Positions 28,301 through 39,650 of a DNA stretch of 64,000 nt are shown here, in pieces. Source of the stretch: Atopsyche davidsoni (lineage: Eukaryota > Arthropoda > Insecta > Trichoptera > Hydrobiosidae); the NCBI GenBank assembly GCA_022113835.1, contig JAILWY010000030.1, forward strand, positions 2,081,001-2,145,000, given 5' to 3'. The position numbers were made by a program, and so were the translations under genes. The notes beneath the pieces are model-generated. The model saw only the letters and a program-made list of their open reading frames with translations. It was not told the origin of the DNA and searched no databases. Position 1 is the first letter of the stretch. Each line of letters begins with the position of its first letter.

Positions 28301-31300
28301 TCTACACCATCTACCACCACCACCTACAAACAATCTTTATTTTTATCATTCTTATAAAGTAATAAATAATTATTTGACCATATTGTAGGAAATAACAGAG
28401 ATACCTGATGACTACTTAAACCAGTCATCTGTACTAAAGCACCTCGCCAAGGAGGTCGCGTCCAGTCCCGGGTCTCGCTCTCCCTCTGTACTGGCCCCGG
28501 CCCCTGTGCCTACTCCTGCCCCTGCGGCCCGCGTGCGTGCTCGTCTCTCCAGAGACAAACTGAGCCTTTCTCGCTCACAGCCTGATCTGTCCAGGTACTG
28601 CTTGAATATTTATTATTAATAATACGAGGCTTGTCCGTAAAATAAGTTCCACGAATTTTTTTCACATCAAAAAACTGGTTTATTTGCAAAGAAAAGTACA
28701 TTTTTGGAAAGTTCAATTGATTCCATAAAATCCCTCACCAAGCCAGCGTCGCTGCGACGTTCAGTCTTGGCTCAGCAGCCGTCAGCGATGGAGCTTCCCC
28801 TTGCGTCTCCCGCCAGCTGCGAGTTGCGGTCTGTTATTCGTTTCCTGGGCGCTAAGAATAAATCGGCGAAGGAAATTCACGAAGAACTTTGTCAAGTGTA
28901 TGGAGAAGAGTGTATGAGCTCCGGGATGGTGCGCAGATGGGTCAGGGACTTTAAAAACGGCCGAACAGACGTCCACGACGAAGCCCGTGCAGGGCGGCCA
29001 TCGGTTTCCGACGAAACAATTGCCAAAGTCGAAGCGGCAATGCTTGAAGATCGACGGGTTACAGTTCGGGAGCTGTGCGAAAAGATTTCGGAGGTAAGCA
29101 AAACCACAATTGACAAGATTTTGACTGAACATTTAGGCTATTCAAAAGTCTGCGCAAGATGGGTACCAAAAAGAACAAAGAACAAGAGCAAAGAAGTTCA
29201 AACAAATCCTGTCTGCCGGGAAAATCATGGCTAGCGTTTTTTGGGATCGAAAGGGAGTATTGTTGTGCGAGTTTATGCCTCGCGGGACAACAATCAATGC
29301 TGACCGGTACTGTGAGACCTTGAAAAAGCTTAGACGTGCAATTCAGAACAAGAGAAGAGGAATGTTGACAAAAGGAGTGCGTTTTCACCATGACAACGCC
29401 CGACCGCACACCGCCAATCGAACCGCAGCCCTCATCGAAGGATTTGGATGGGAAATGGTGTCTCACCCACCCTACAGCCCAGACTTAGCACCAAGTGACT
29501 TCCATCTCTTCCCCGAGTTGAAGAAAAACCTTGGCGGAACCCAATTCCAGACAGGTGAAGAGGTGCAAAACGCGGTTGTTGGTTTTCTACACGGACAGGC
29601 GGCAGAGTTCTATGACTCTGGTTTGAAGAAGTGGGTGCCTCGAATGCAGAAGTGCATAGAACGCAACGGCGATTATGTAGAAAAATTAAATAAAGTCTGA
29701 ACTTTCCAAAAATGTACTTTTCTTTGCAAATAAACCAGTTTTTTGATGTGAAAAAAATTCGTGGAACTTATTTTACGGACAAGCCTCGTATATATATATT
29801 TTGATAACTATTTTTTCTCACTATTTAATTTGTGAACTGTATATATCTAAAAACATACTGCTAATATAGGGTGTTTTTTATAGAGGTATAGAACTTTGAA
29901 ATGGAATAAAATAAAGATAATTTTTTTAAATTGACATGAAATTAACTTTATTCGAAAGATAATTTTTTGGCATTATAATTTAAATATGATTTCTGGCATA
30001 TGACCGCCACGGCTGGCTCGGACGTAGTCTAGTCTGGAGGTCCAATTCTCGATGACTTTTTCCAATATTTGTGGCCGTATATCGGTGGTCAAGTGGTCAA
30101 TCGTTTCGGGCTTATCGGCGTAGACTAGCGACTTCACATATCCCCACAGAAAATAGTCTAGCGGCGTTAAATCGCACGATCTTGGAGGCCAATTAACGGG
30201 TCCGAAACGTGAAACTATGCGGTTACCAAACGTTTTCTTCAATAAAGCAATTGTGGCACGAGCTGTGTGACATGTTGCGCCGTCTTGTTGAAACCACAGC
30301 TCCTGCACATCATGGTTGTTCAATTGATGAACGAAAAAGTCAGTAATCATGGCTCTATAGCGGTCACCATTGACTGTAACGGCCTGACCAGCATCGTCTT
30401 TAAAGAAGTACGGACCAATGATTCCACCAGCCCATAAAGCACACCAAACAGTCAGTTTTTCTGGATGTAACGGTGTCTCAACATACACTTGAGGATTATC
30501 ATCACTCCAAATACGGCAGTTTTGTTTATTGACGTATCCATTCAACCAAAAGTGAGCTTCATCGCTAAACAAAATTCGTTTATGAAACTCGGGATCAACG
30601 GCAATCTTGTTTTAGGCCCATTCACCAAATCTGCGCCTTGCTAGGTGATCGTGTGGCTTCAATTCTTGCACGAGTTGGATTTTGTAAGCACGCAAACCAA
30701 GATCTTTCCGCAAAATCTTCCATAAAGTGGATGGACACATATCCAATTCCTGTGCACGATGGCGGATAGACTGATTCGGGTCTTCCTCTACGCTACGATC
30801 TACAGCAGCAATGACTTCTTCTGTACGCACTGTACGACGTCTCTGTGGATGCGTATTATCATTTAGAGTAAACGTGGTGCGAAAACGTTCCATAGTTAAT
30901 CGAATTAATTGCTCTGATGGACGATTATGTTGACCGTAAAATGGACGTAGTGCGCGATACGTTTTTCGAACAGAACCATGATTTCCAAAATAAATTTGCA
31001 CAATTTGAAAGCGTTGTTCAGGCGTCAGTCTATTTATGTTGAAATGCCAAACCAAACTAAACATAAATCCCTTGACAGCTGACAAAATGGCCGCCAGTTA
31101 AAACAGTGTTGCCAACTTAAAGTTCTATACCTCTATAAAAAACACCCTGTACAATAAACCTGTGTGTTATGCTTATACAAATATACTAAAAATTTGTCTG
31201 ATTATCAGTTGGAATATTTGATTTCCCTTGAAAGGTAAATTCTACAATATTAACCTTGTTTAAATATTATGAATAGACAAAGATATCCAGGCGGAGCACT

Positions 31301-34300
31301 GTGCTACTGGAAAGCAGTATTACACTGGTACCAGGGTTTTATTATGATGAATCTGGGGACAATGTTGAGTTTGCTTCAGTCCTTTCAAAAGGACTTGTTC
31401 CTGAATGAAGAATAAAACTTTTTCACTACTGTAGTGTTCACCTTTTTAGGGCGGTTTGCAGTTAGAAAGTATTTGCTGAGCAGTGCAGTTATTTTAGATG
31501 CAGAGAGTGCAATCGTTTTGCTGCTGATGATATATAGTAATACTCATTTATTATTAATTATCATTTACTGTTTTCTGTAGTCTGAATATAACATTGAATA
31601 GGCTATTTCTTGTATAAAATTCTTGAAGAACTTAGGTCCCGAAATTATGATGATGCTAAACTTAATTATGTTCTATTTTAGTATATTTTTTCTCCATATT
31701 AGTTTTGCTTGATATATATTTGTCATATTCAGTCTTCAAGTTGTTATTTTTGATTTCCAGTGTCGGAGTGCGGCCTCTCCCAGGGGGAAGTGAGGCGAGC
31801 TGGCTAGAGCTGCATGAGTCTGAAGAGGTGGGGTGTTATGCGGACATGCTGGACATGTTCATGAAAGAGAACTCGCACCTCAAAAACCAACTGGATGAAG
31901 CTTGGCAGAAGATTGCTAAATCACATAAGGTAAATCACTGCCCACTAATGTGAGCTTAATAGGTAATGGACATCAGAGTTCAAAGAATGTGCATATCTGG
32001 AATATTCCATACCAGATATAATTGTACCACTAATCAAACAACTTTTCTACAGGTTTAGCCATATTATATATAGGTATTTATATATAGGTATTTATTTTAT
32101 TGTACTTCTTACAAAATAACAAACATAACCAAATGATATTAGAGACTCTGAATTAATATGAGATTGATGCAAATTATGTTTCTTTATATGTATGTGGACA
32201 TTTGTAGCTGGAAGAGGAAGTATCCAAGGTGCACCGAGCTCACGAAGAGCTGGTGGGATCCTGCGAACGCCGCGAGAGGCTGGAGCGAGCGGCTCGAGGA
32301 AAACTACAAGCCGACTGTCGCCATCTGCACGATGTCAACAGGGCTCTTAGGGATCAAGTAATGTTCCCCAATACTCTTGCTCAATCTCAACCTTTCTATT
32401 TAAGCTATTAAGCTTTAAGATTTAAATACTACAGCTTTTGTTCTCACATCTGGTTGTCTGCTCTTTGTAGCCAAATCTGATAAAAAGCTGTGAGTGCAGC
32501 CATTGAAATTCTCTATGAAAATGATATCAATATGACACAATGATGAACGAAGGAAATCAATGAGCACAACATTAACTAAAGCTGCATTGTTAAGTCAATT
32601 TTTTTTATGGCAATCCAATCTAGGATGTGCCAATTTTACAAGTAATATCATATATAATGCGCTTTTTATTCTCAGATATATTGATGAGATAGTGTAGTAA
32701 TTGCAGTGGGTGCAATTCTTCTGGGTAGGTCTTCATGCACTTAAAACGGTGTTCGTAAGATAGGTAATATTACTTGGTTTGTAGGTGGAGCTCTTGTCGG
32801 GGCAAATGCGACCTCTCCAGCCCATAACTCCCAGCAGCGATACGCTAAGGAAGGAACTGCAAAATAGAGAAATGCTTATAGCCCAGTTGATCACACAGAG
32901 TGAGTCTAGTAAATGGGTTCTGCTACTAATACACATTGTAACTTGTAACTTTGAAAATGATTTGTATTTTTAAATTGCATTAAAATTTTATTGAATAACT
33001 AGTGCATGGGTGGCCAACCTTTTTCAGCTGCCGGGCCAAATTAGGGAAATGAGATTTCCTATTGGGCCATACAACAAAAATTCATTTAACCCTTAACTGC
33101 ATGATTTGTTATTTTTCCGTGAAAAAAATTGTAGAGTTAGGTAATGATGTGTTATTTCAGAAAAAAATATTTTGTATATTTTATATTATCTTTTATAAGA
33201 AAAAAACAGAGTGCTACATATCGGTCACATTATGTAGTGGTAGATACATTCCTTTTATAAACACAACGTAGCAATTGACTAACGAATGACTTTTAATTAT
33301 CGAAATAAAAGAGTGGTAGGTTTTAAATAGATCTTTCTTGTATCAGGGACAAAAATTACATACAAATTCACAAAAAGAATTTATTAATTAATTTATTTGA
33401 ATACCTCCCAAAAGGGGAGGTATAAAAGGATAAAAAGTAAAAAAACAAAATTTCCTTTTTTTCAAACAAATAAAAAAAATGTATTTCATTTTGTAATGTT
33501 TTCTAAATGAACAGCAAGATGTTTCAGTAGATAATAATACTATCGATTTGAGTTGGAACAATTTTTTCTTTCAGCCAAATTAGAATATGAGCGTGTTGTA
33601 AACTCCATATTTGCCATTCAATCGTCTGTATGCCTACATCAAATACGTCAAAGCATCTTGAGCATTCCCATGCATATGTCTTGGGCTTCCAGTATACGAA
33701 GCAGGAAGTATGCACATTTGACCAATGTTGGCAGCGTTTCCATAATTTGCAATTGCATTGCGCAAATGGATATAATCGCCAACATGCAATTTCTTTTGGT
33801 TCAAACGAATGTACAGAAGCATATTAAAGAAGTGATAACCGTAATGTTTATTTGTATGGGTAGATGTGTGTCACTACATAACTTTCATCCGAAACTGGCA
33901 ATTGGCGTGACGACAGTATCAAATAATCAAAGAAATAATTATTTTATGGGAAAATACGTATTAAAAGGATTTAAAAGACTAATTTAGTTTTATTTAAAAA
34001 TCTGAGATTAATAAGATTTTCAATAAATTAAAAGACTAAAATACTGCAATCGGCCATTTTGACTGAAACACCAATGACAGCGCATGACGTCACGCTTCAA
34101 TATACAACTCAAATTGTAAACAAACTTCGATGCAAACACAATGACATGCATGACAGTTGAGATGAGGCGTGACGTCAAAGCGGACGCCATGACACCTGCG
34201 AGCTTTTTCGCGCGCTATTGAAAAAAATAATATTATAAAAATGGCTTTAAACTTCGTTAAACTCTAGTTTATTACCGAAATAAAGTTTTTTTCGTAAATA

Positions 34301-37300
34301 GTAAACGTGTACCCTCATTACGGAAGAGGATTTCAAAATCTTTCATCATGCCAATTGTGGAGCCATTTTTTTAACGGCAATTAAAAAAAAATTAGAACCT
34401 TTTATTATTTATCTATTTATTTTATTTACAGACAAAGAATTGGTTTGCGCCAAGGAAAGACAAGAAATCGAAATAGCAGCGCAGAGAGCGACATTGCAAG
34501 AACAGCGCACGCACATCGACATCCTCGATACAGCCCTGACCAACGCTCAGAGCAATGTCGTCAGGCTAGAGGAGGAGGTGAGCATCGAGTTAACGGAGAT
34601 TTCTGGCTCCTCTGAATGCAGAGCCCTTCACTGAAATTTACATTTTGTTCCATTTATCAGCGCCGTCATGCCCAAGGATACATAGAGCGGGTTGCACAAC
34701 TTCAGAGAGCCCTGGCCACTCTGCAGCAAGCGTCAGACAGACGAGAGCTCACCGAAAGGAAGCTGCGGTCCCAGCTCGAGAAAGAACTCCAGAACCAAAG
34801 GTATTTTTCCTACTAATGGATGGTATCATGAGCAACATTTGTAGCTGCGATGAGGCAAGTTATATTGGAATTATTTCAGATCGAGGGACGGCAGCCTCAG
34901 CGGAGGCGCAGGAGAAGGAGAGCTGCGACGCAGATTACGTGAGCGTGAAGAGCGCGTGCTAGCCCTGGAGGGAGAGTGCACCAAATGGGAGCAGCGCTAT
35001 CTCGAGGAGGCCGCTCTTCGACAAGCTGCCATCGATGCTGCTAGCATTCCTAAGTCAGTCATGGTTTTCCATGATGATCCATTTCTTGTCTGCCCTGAAT
35101 ACCTGGAGGTCCAAAGTCACACTGATATTGATGACAGTTTATTGAACTTTTACAGGGATGCTAAAATTGCAGCTCTAGAGAAAACATCACAGGAAAGTGA
35201 GCGACTAATGGCAGAGGCCAGGAATGAGAAGATCCGACACATGGATGAGCTTCATGATGCCCAGAAAAAATGTGCTGACATAGAGGGACGGTAAGCGGAA
35301 ATATGCATTTTGAGACAAAACCATATACACTGGTCAATGATAATTCCTATTCTCAATTTTTTTGTTAATGGTTAGATTTATATAATTGTTAAACTGTTGA
35401 ACCAGGTTAAAGGAGCTAGAGTCCAAAGTGGCTGAGAAGGACGCCATGATCAAAGTACTCCAGAAACACACCCAGACCGGGACCATCTCCTACGTCAGCG
35501 ACGGCAGTGACTCCCACTACAACACGCATACCCACTCCCACTCGCACTCTCTTAGAAACAATTCCAGCCGTGAAGAGCTTGGTAAGCATGTTGTGTTCTG
35601 CAGACCAACTCTCAGTGACTACTCTTGACTAGCAGGCTGCCACCTCTGGAACCTCATCTTGTGGCAAAATAGGCATGACGAAAGATTTTGAAATCCTCTT
35701 CCGTTATGGGGGTACACGTTTACTATTTACGAAAAAAACTTTATTTCGGTAAAAAACTAGAGTTTAACGAAGTTTAAAGCCATTTTTATAATATTTTTTC
35801 AATAGTGCGCGAAAAAGCTCGCAGGTGTCATGGCGTCCGCTCTGACGTCACGTTTCATGTCAACTATCATGCATGTCATTGTGTTTGCATTGAAGACAGT
35901 AAACGAAACTCGTATAAATGAATTCCAAAGTCTATAAGTGGTGTGCAGTACCTCAGTGTACAAACACTTCGATAGTAACACCCAACAAGGTGTTTATAAT
36001 AGTTGAAATAGTTGAAATATTGAGGCTATGGAATAATTAATTTATTGAGGTTATGTTTGTTTTGGTCTTGGTTATCATTCGTAATATCAATTTTGATTGT
36101 TTACTTTTCTTTTTCCAGTTGCCAAATGACATGGAAAATTATATGGAGTATCATGGTCTTGAAGACCTGAAAGAATTGAAATTAATTAGAATAAATACAT
36201 ACACACTGCCTTGGTGATTATCAGATATTAGGTGTCTACCAAATAAGCGAAGTGCTTCGTAAAGCCTAGTTCGGCCTAGGCTAGTAATTTAGTAGAGTAG
36301 AGAGTAATTTAATTAAAATAAACTCCTATGAGTTTGATTTTAACAAAGTTGGTTGTATCAAGTGCTAAAGATAAATATAAACAAAATGTACTTACAAGGA
36401 AATTTTGACGTTTCTAAACTCAGGCGAGCAAAATTCTTTATTTGTTACAAAGAAATCTCTCAACATCAATCCTGGGCAAATTTGAGCTGTTTGCTTTAAC
36501 AAAGCCTGATTCCATTGTTAGAGAGTCGCAATCCAAATGCTTAAGCAATACGGTCACAACAAAACACAGCGAAGTTTGTTTGCAATTTGAATACGTTGTA
36601 AACTGAAGCGTGACGTCATGCGCTGTGATTGGTGTTTCAGTCAAAATGGCCGATTGCAGTATTTTAATCTTTTAATTTATTGAAAATCTTATTAATCTCA
36701 GATTTTTAAATAAAACTAAATCAGTCTTTTAAATCCTCTTAATATGTGTTTTCCCTTAAAATAATTAAGTCGTTGATTATTTGATACTGTCGTCACGCCT
36801 ATTGTCAGTCTTGTTATCTAAAATGGTATAACTTATAATTAATCAAAAAAAAACAAGAAGCATTATATTATATTAACTTATGTACATTAGTTTCCATATG
36901 TCATTTTCGAATAGTATATATCACTATAATATTTTAAATAAAAATACTTATGTGATTTTTCCACATTTTTAATTTTATAGTTGACTGGTTCGCCAACTTC
37001 TTCGTTTGAAAATGCCAACGAAACTGGTTGGTGAAACTTTTGTCTTTGTGTCATCAAACTGCAAATTTACATCAGCTGTACTGCAATATAGAAACCTTGG
37101 AGGGGCAGGTGTCGATTTTAACAAATTCTCCGAATGAAACTATATCATATTTTTACAAATCAATAACATCGCCAGATAATTCGAAAAATCACTTTCATTG
37201 TCTGATTCACTTATCAATATTTCCTCATCACTTATGAAAGTGATGAGGAAATATTGATAGTAGATAGAGTATGAACTCCGGTTGAAATATTTTAGCTTAA

Positions 37301-38930
37301 AATATATTATATTATTCTTTATAAATAAATAATCATAGTATATTTTTAAATAATCAATATTTTTGACAGAGAGTACATGGTGAAATTCCATTTTAATATT
37401 TGAAATAGAATAAAATACTCTAGTGGTTTTTCCACATGTTAATTTTTATTGATGACCGGTTTCGCCAACCTTTCACGTTGGCATTATCACACCAATATGA
37501 AATGTTCTTTTTAAAATATTAATATATTTTTGTGAACTTACGTTCAAATTTAGAAGTGGTCAAAATGATATAAATATGAAATTAGAATATATGCTGAAAC
37601 GTTACACGGTGACTAATTGCAATCAACTAAATTTGTAAATATAAATATTGTCAGTGCAGAAAATCGTCACCAACAAGTTGAAACAAGATTGCCCGAACAC
37701 AGCTCCGGTTAGTCAATAAAAACAAATACATTAATATATTTGAAGATTCTTGTAAGCTTCCAGCAACAAATCTTATAGGAATCTTGATTTATTAAGGAGT
37801 TTAGAGACCTCATTCCTTTTGAGTATCTAAAGCTGGCCTCAATTCTTCTCGATACACCAGTATCTAAATATCACTTGGCCCTCTCTCTGATAGTAAATAT
37901 TTGTTACCCCATTTATTATTTTGTTAAATTACATATTGTCGATTTATAATCATAATAATCCAAATTATGTTTTAACATGTGCATTTGATTAAAAGATATG
38001 ATATTCTTGAGAGTCAAACATTTTTCAACAAGAAGGAACATATTTGTTGTAAATTTATACATTTAAAATTTAGAGGAGATAATGCAAAATAATGTAAATC
38101 TTTTGAAACATTGGATTTAAAGTAATAAACTTTGATGCAAAATATTGGTCACCCCTGTTAATATTTTTGTTAAATTAAATGTTGTATATTTAGAAGAGAT
38201 AATAATTAACTACTGAATAAAGATTACGATTTTACTGCAAATGGAATTTCCTCACACAGACAGCAGAGTGACTGCGCTGTGTGCAAATGCCTAGATTTTA
38301 TTACAAATGGAACGTCCTTCCGTGCTCACAGCCAGCAAAGTGGCCGCGCTATGTGCAAATGCCTAAGTTTTGAGTTTAATTTCGGTTTGGTTTGTTGCAG
38401 TGGGATTTGGAGCATCATCATCGGCAGCTTCGTTCTCTAGCCAGGACACAGTGCCGCTATACCATCTGCCTCACTCGCACCTGGGTTCGCAAGCTTCGCA
38501 TACGGCGCGGCTGCCCAACTATGGCTCCACCGCCGCATCCCTCAACAAGCCTTCCTCGACTCCTGCAGGTCGGTCCTGCTCACTAGAAAATGTTTTCAGT
38601 GTAAAAGTAAAAAAAATAACCGTAAATATACATACTACTATTAATGATTTATCCTACATATCGGTTATGAAACAATTTAAAGTCTTAGAGTGAGTGATAG
38701 GTTGAGTGTACTCGCCATCATCATAATAATAAAGCATATTATCTAAAAACATTGCAGACCCCAGCAGCTTTGAGGGCAAAAAGCGCACCCTGGACGACCA
38801 ACTGGCCAAGCTGGACAGCCAGCTTGACAGTCAGCTGCTGTCTAAGGTGGGTGTGGCCGCTCTCCTCTCCAGCCGCTCCTCGGGCCTGGAGCGTCTTGGC
38901 TCCCCCTGCGACCGAGAGACTTTCTACTAA
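25327..38930 (+). CDS. Amot: Angiomotin orthologue, 790 or 824 aa
   Basis: Motin-family scaffold; in vertebrates motins bind Yorkie/YAP, Merlin/NF2 and actin at junctions. Fourteen exons: 25327-25402, 26000-26163, 26322-26473, 27821-28049, 28389-28594, 31761-31929, 32208-32357, 32785-32899, 34432-34577, 34661-34800, 34880-35290, 35406-35581, 38401-38568, 38758-38930. All junctions keep frame. Seen: RVEPQGQEN (motin signature, exon 2), [15 protein letters not shown] (exon 5), then a coiled coil with [56 protein letters not shown] and [17 protein letters not shown], all characteristic of motins. A His/Ser-rich linker follows, then a tail [20 protein letters not shown] ending DRETFY. Exon 11 contains an in-frame 102-nt candidate intron (35054-35155), giving 790 aa if spliced. 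No L/PPxY motif was found. Introns carry many transposons. Confidence 0.92.
26528..27728 (-). mobile_element. Mariner element, degenerate, in Amot intron 3
   Basis: Terminal repeats CGGTGTGTGCATTAATTTTTTC and the inverse, flanked by TA. The minus-strand transposase is recognisable but shifted. 27469-27242 has [20 protein letters not shown] and EALLDKD. Further pieces read [39 protein letters not shown] and the [10 protein letters not shown] end. Same general group as the mariner at 48.5 kb but older. Confidence 0.88.
28625..29788 (+). mobile_element. Mariner/Tc1-like deletion derivative with about 95-bp TIRs, Amot intron 5
   Basis: TA-flanked, with long near-perfect inverted ends (CGAGGCTTGTCCGTAAAATA ... 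GTACATTTTTGGAAAGTTC). First coding block 28704-29165: [39 protein letters not shown], then a second helix-turn-helix. Second block 29190-29700: [34 protein letters not shown] (second Asp) and [13 protein letters not shown] (third Asp). The stretch that should carry the first Asp is deleted and the frame shifts at about 29165-29190. Otherwise well preserved. Confidence 0.92.
29867..31149 (-). mobile_element. Tc1/mariner-like element (DUF4817 type) with one internal stop, Amot intron 5
   Basis: Ends (C/T)AGGGTGTTTTTTATAGAGGT inverted, TA-flanked. The minus-strand transposase covers 31085-30612 and 30572-29973 in the same frame, broken only by a TAA at about 30614. N-terminal part: [13 protein letters not shown] and [19 protein letters not shown]. 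Catalytic part: [51 protein letters not shown]. From the second Asp to the Asp of TPLD there are 41 intervening residues (36 to the Asp of CDL). Nearly intact, so a fairly recent insertion. Confidence 0.9.
33001..33100. repeat. Possible hAT end in Amot intron 8
   Basis: GGGTGGCCAACCTTTTTCAG followed by GCCGGGCCAAATTA resembles a hAT terminal sequence. The partner end was not found. Confidence 0.35.
33905..34360 (-). mobile_element. P-like element, deletion derivative, in Amot intron 8
   Basis: Reverse complement of the outer parts of the element at 35665-36803. Shared landmarks are CGCATGACGTCACGCTTCA, GGACGCCATGACACCTGCGA, GTAAATAGTAAACGTGTACC and GGCCATTTTGACTGAAACAC. The internal part that carries the THAP-like ORF in the other copy is missing. 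Confidence 0.75.
35054..35155 (+). other. In-frame candidate exitron in Amot exon 11
   Basis: GTCAGT at 35054 and a pyrimidine-rich TTGAACTTTTACAG ending at 35155 bound 102 nt (34 codons) without a stop. Removal joins ...AIDAASIPK to DAKIAALEK and keeps the coiled coil continuous. Retention adds an acidic/aromatic insert ([15 protein letters not shown]). Confidence 0.6.
35665..36803 (+). mobile_element. P-like element with THAP-type start, internally deleted, Amot intron 12
   Basis: An ORF beginning at 35918 reads [15 protein letters not shown] then [11 protein letters not shown], with the C-x4-C start and following pattern of a THAP zinc finger, the DNA-binding domain of P-element transposases. 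It stops after about 37 codons, and later pieces ([20 protein letters not shown] at about 36118) are out of context. The outer parts are repeated in inverse orientation at 33905-34360. Confidence 0.65.
36929..37045. repeat. Foldback MITE family FB1, copy D (short)
   Basis: AAATAAAAATACTTATGTG, CCACATTTTTAATTTTA, then inverted GTTGGCATTTTC-like motifs. Diverged and truncated. Confidence 0.65.
37360..37490. repeat. Foldback MITE family FB1, copy E (left half)
   Basis: TTTTTGACAGAGAGTACATG, GAAATTCCATTTTAATATTT and GACCGGTTTCGCCAACCTTT, ending at GGCATTATC. The right half is lost. Confidence 0.8.
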
Positions 38931-39429
38931 CCGACCCTTCCGCATGAGCGTGAACCCATTTGTGAAACTTTGAAAATATTTATTTTGATGCGCCTTGTGG
39001 AACCTGTGGAATCTGTTTATTGTCTATTGAAATGCACAGCATTAAACTCTTCACATTTTATGTCAATTGATAGAAAGCAAAAAGCTGACCTTATGTTGCG
39101 AAATCTTATGTAATCATTGTAATTTCAGATTCTAAAATTTTAATGATTGAATATTATTGTAATAATTTTACAAATGCAAATATTTCAAATTGATTATAGT
39201 TGAGATGAGAGGCGTAGTTTCTGGTTCAAATATGAGCCGTACCGGTACAATGTATGCCGCATGTGTGTTGTGTGTCTTTGCAATGTGTCTCAGTTACCGA
39301 CTGTCACAAATAATATCAGTTATGGATCCAAATTAACAAGTTAAACTGAGCCTCTCGATGTTGTCTTATCAATTAAGGTAATCATATTAATATTACAATA
39401 TCCTATATATTTTAATAATTTATTGCTAA
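38931..39429 (+). other. 3' UTR of Amot
   Basis: Follows the TAA at 38928-38930. An ATTAAA hexamer near 39042 is a possible polyadenylation signal. Confidence 0.4.
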
Positions 39430-39650
39430 TTAATATTTTACTATAAATTAAAATATTTTTGTGATTTTTTTAACATTTTTTATTTTATAAGTGACCGATT
39501 TCGCCAACCTTGGAATTTTCAAACGAAATTGATTTTGTTTGAAAATACCTACGTAACAGAGTGGTGAAACTGTCGCCATACAATAAAAAATGTAGAAAAA
39601 ATCACAAAAGTATTTTTATTTAATATATTACAATGGAATTCTGTTAAAAC
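39430..39650. repeat. Foldback MITE family FB1, copy F
   Basis: Both arms are present: AAATTAAAATATTTTTGTG ... GTGACCGATTTCGCC on the left, then GGTGAAACTGTCGCC ... AAAAGTATTTTTATTTAAT on the right. Confidence 0.75.

Noticed and set aside
28782..29466. Minus-strand ORFs across the 28.6-kb mariner
   Set aside because: Antisense shadows of the transposase coding blocks.
33553..33987. 144-codon plus ORF in Amot intron 8
   Set aside because: Overlaps the P-like element, is Cys/His/Met-rich without a clear motif, and has no matching splice phase with Amot. Too weak to call.
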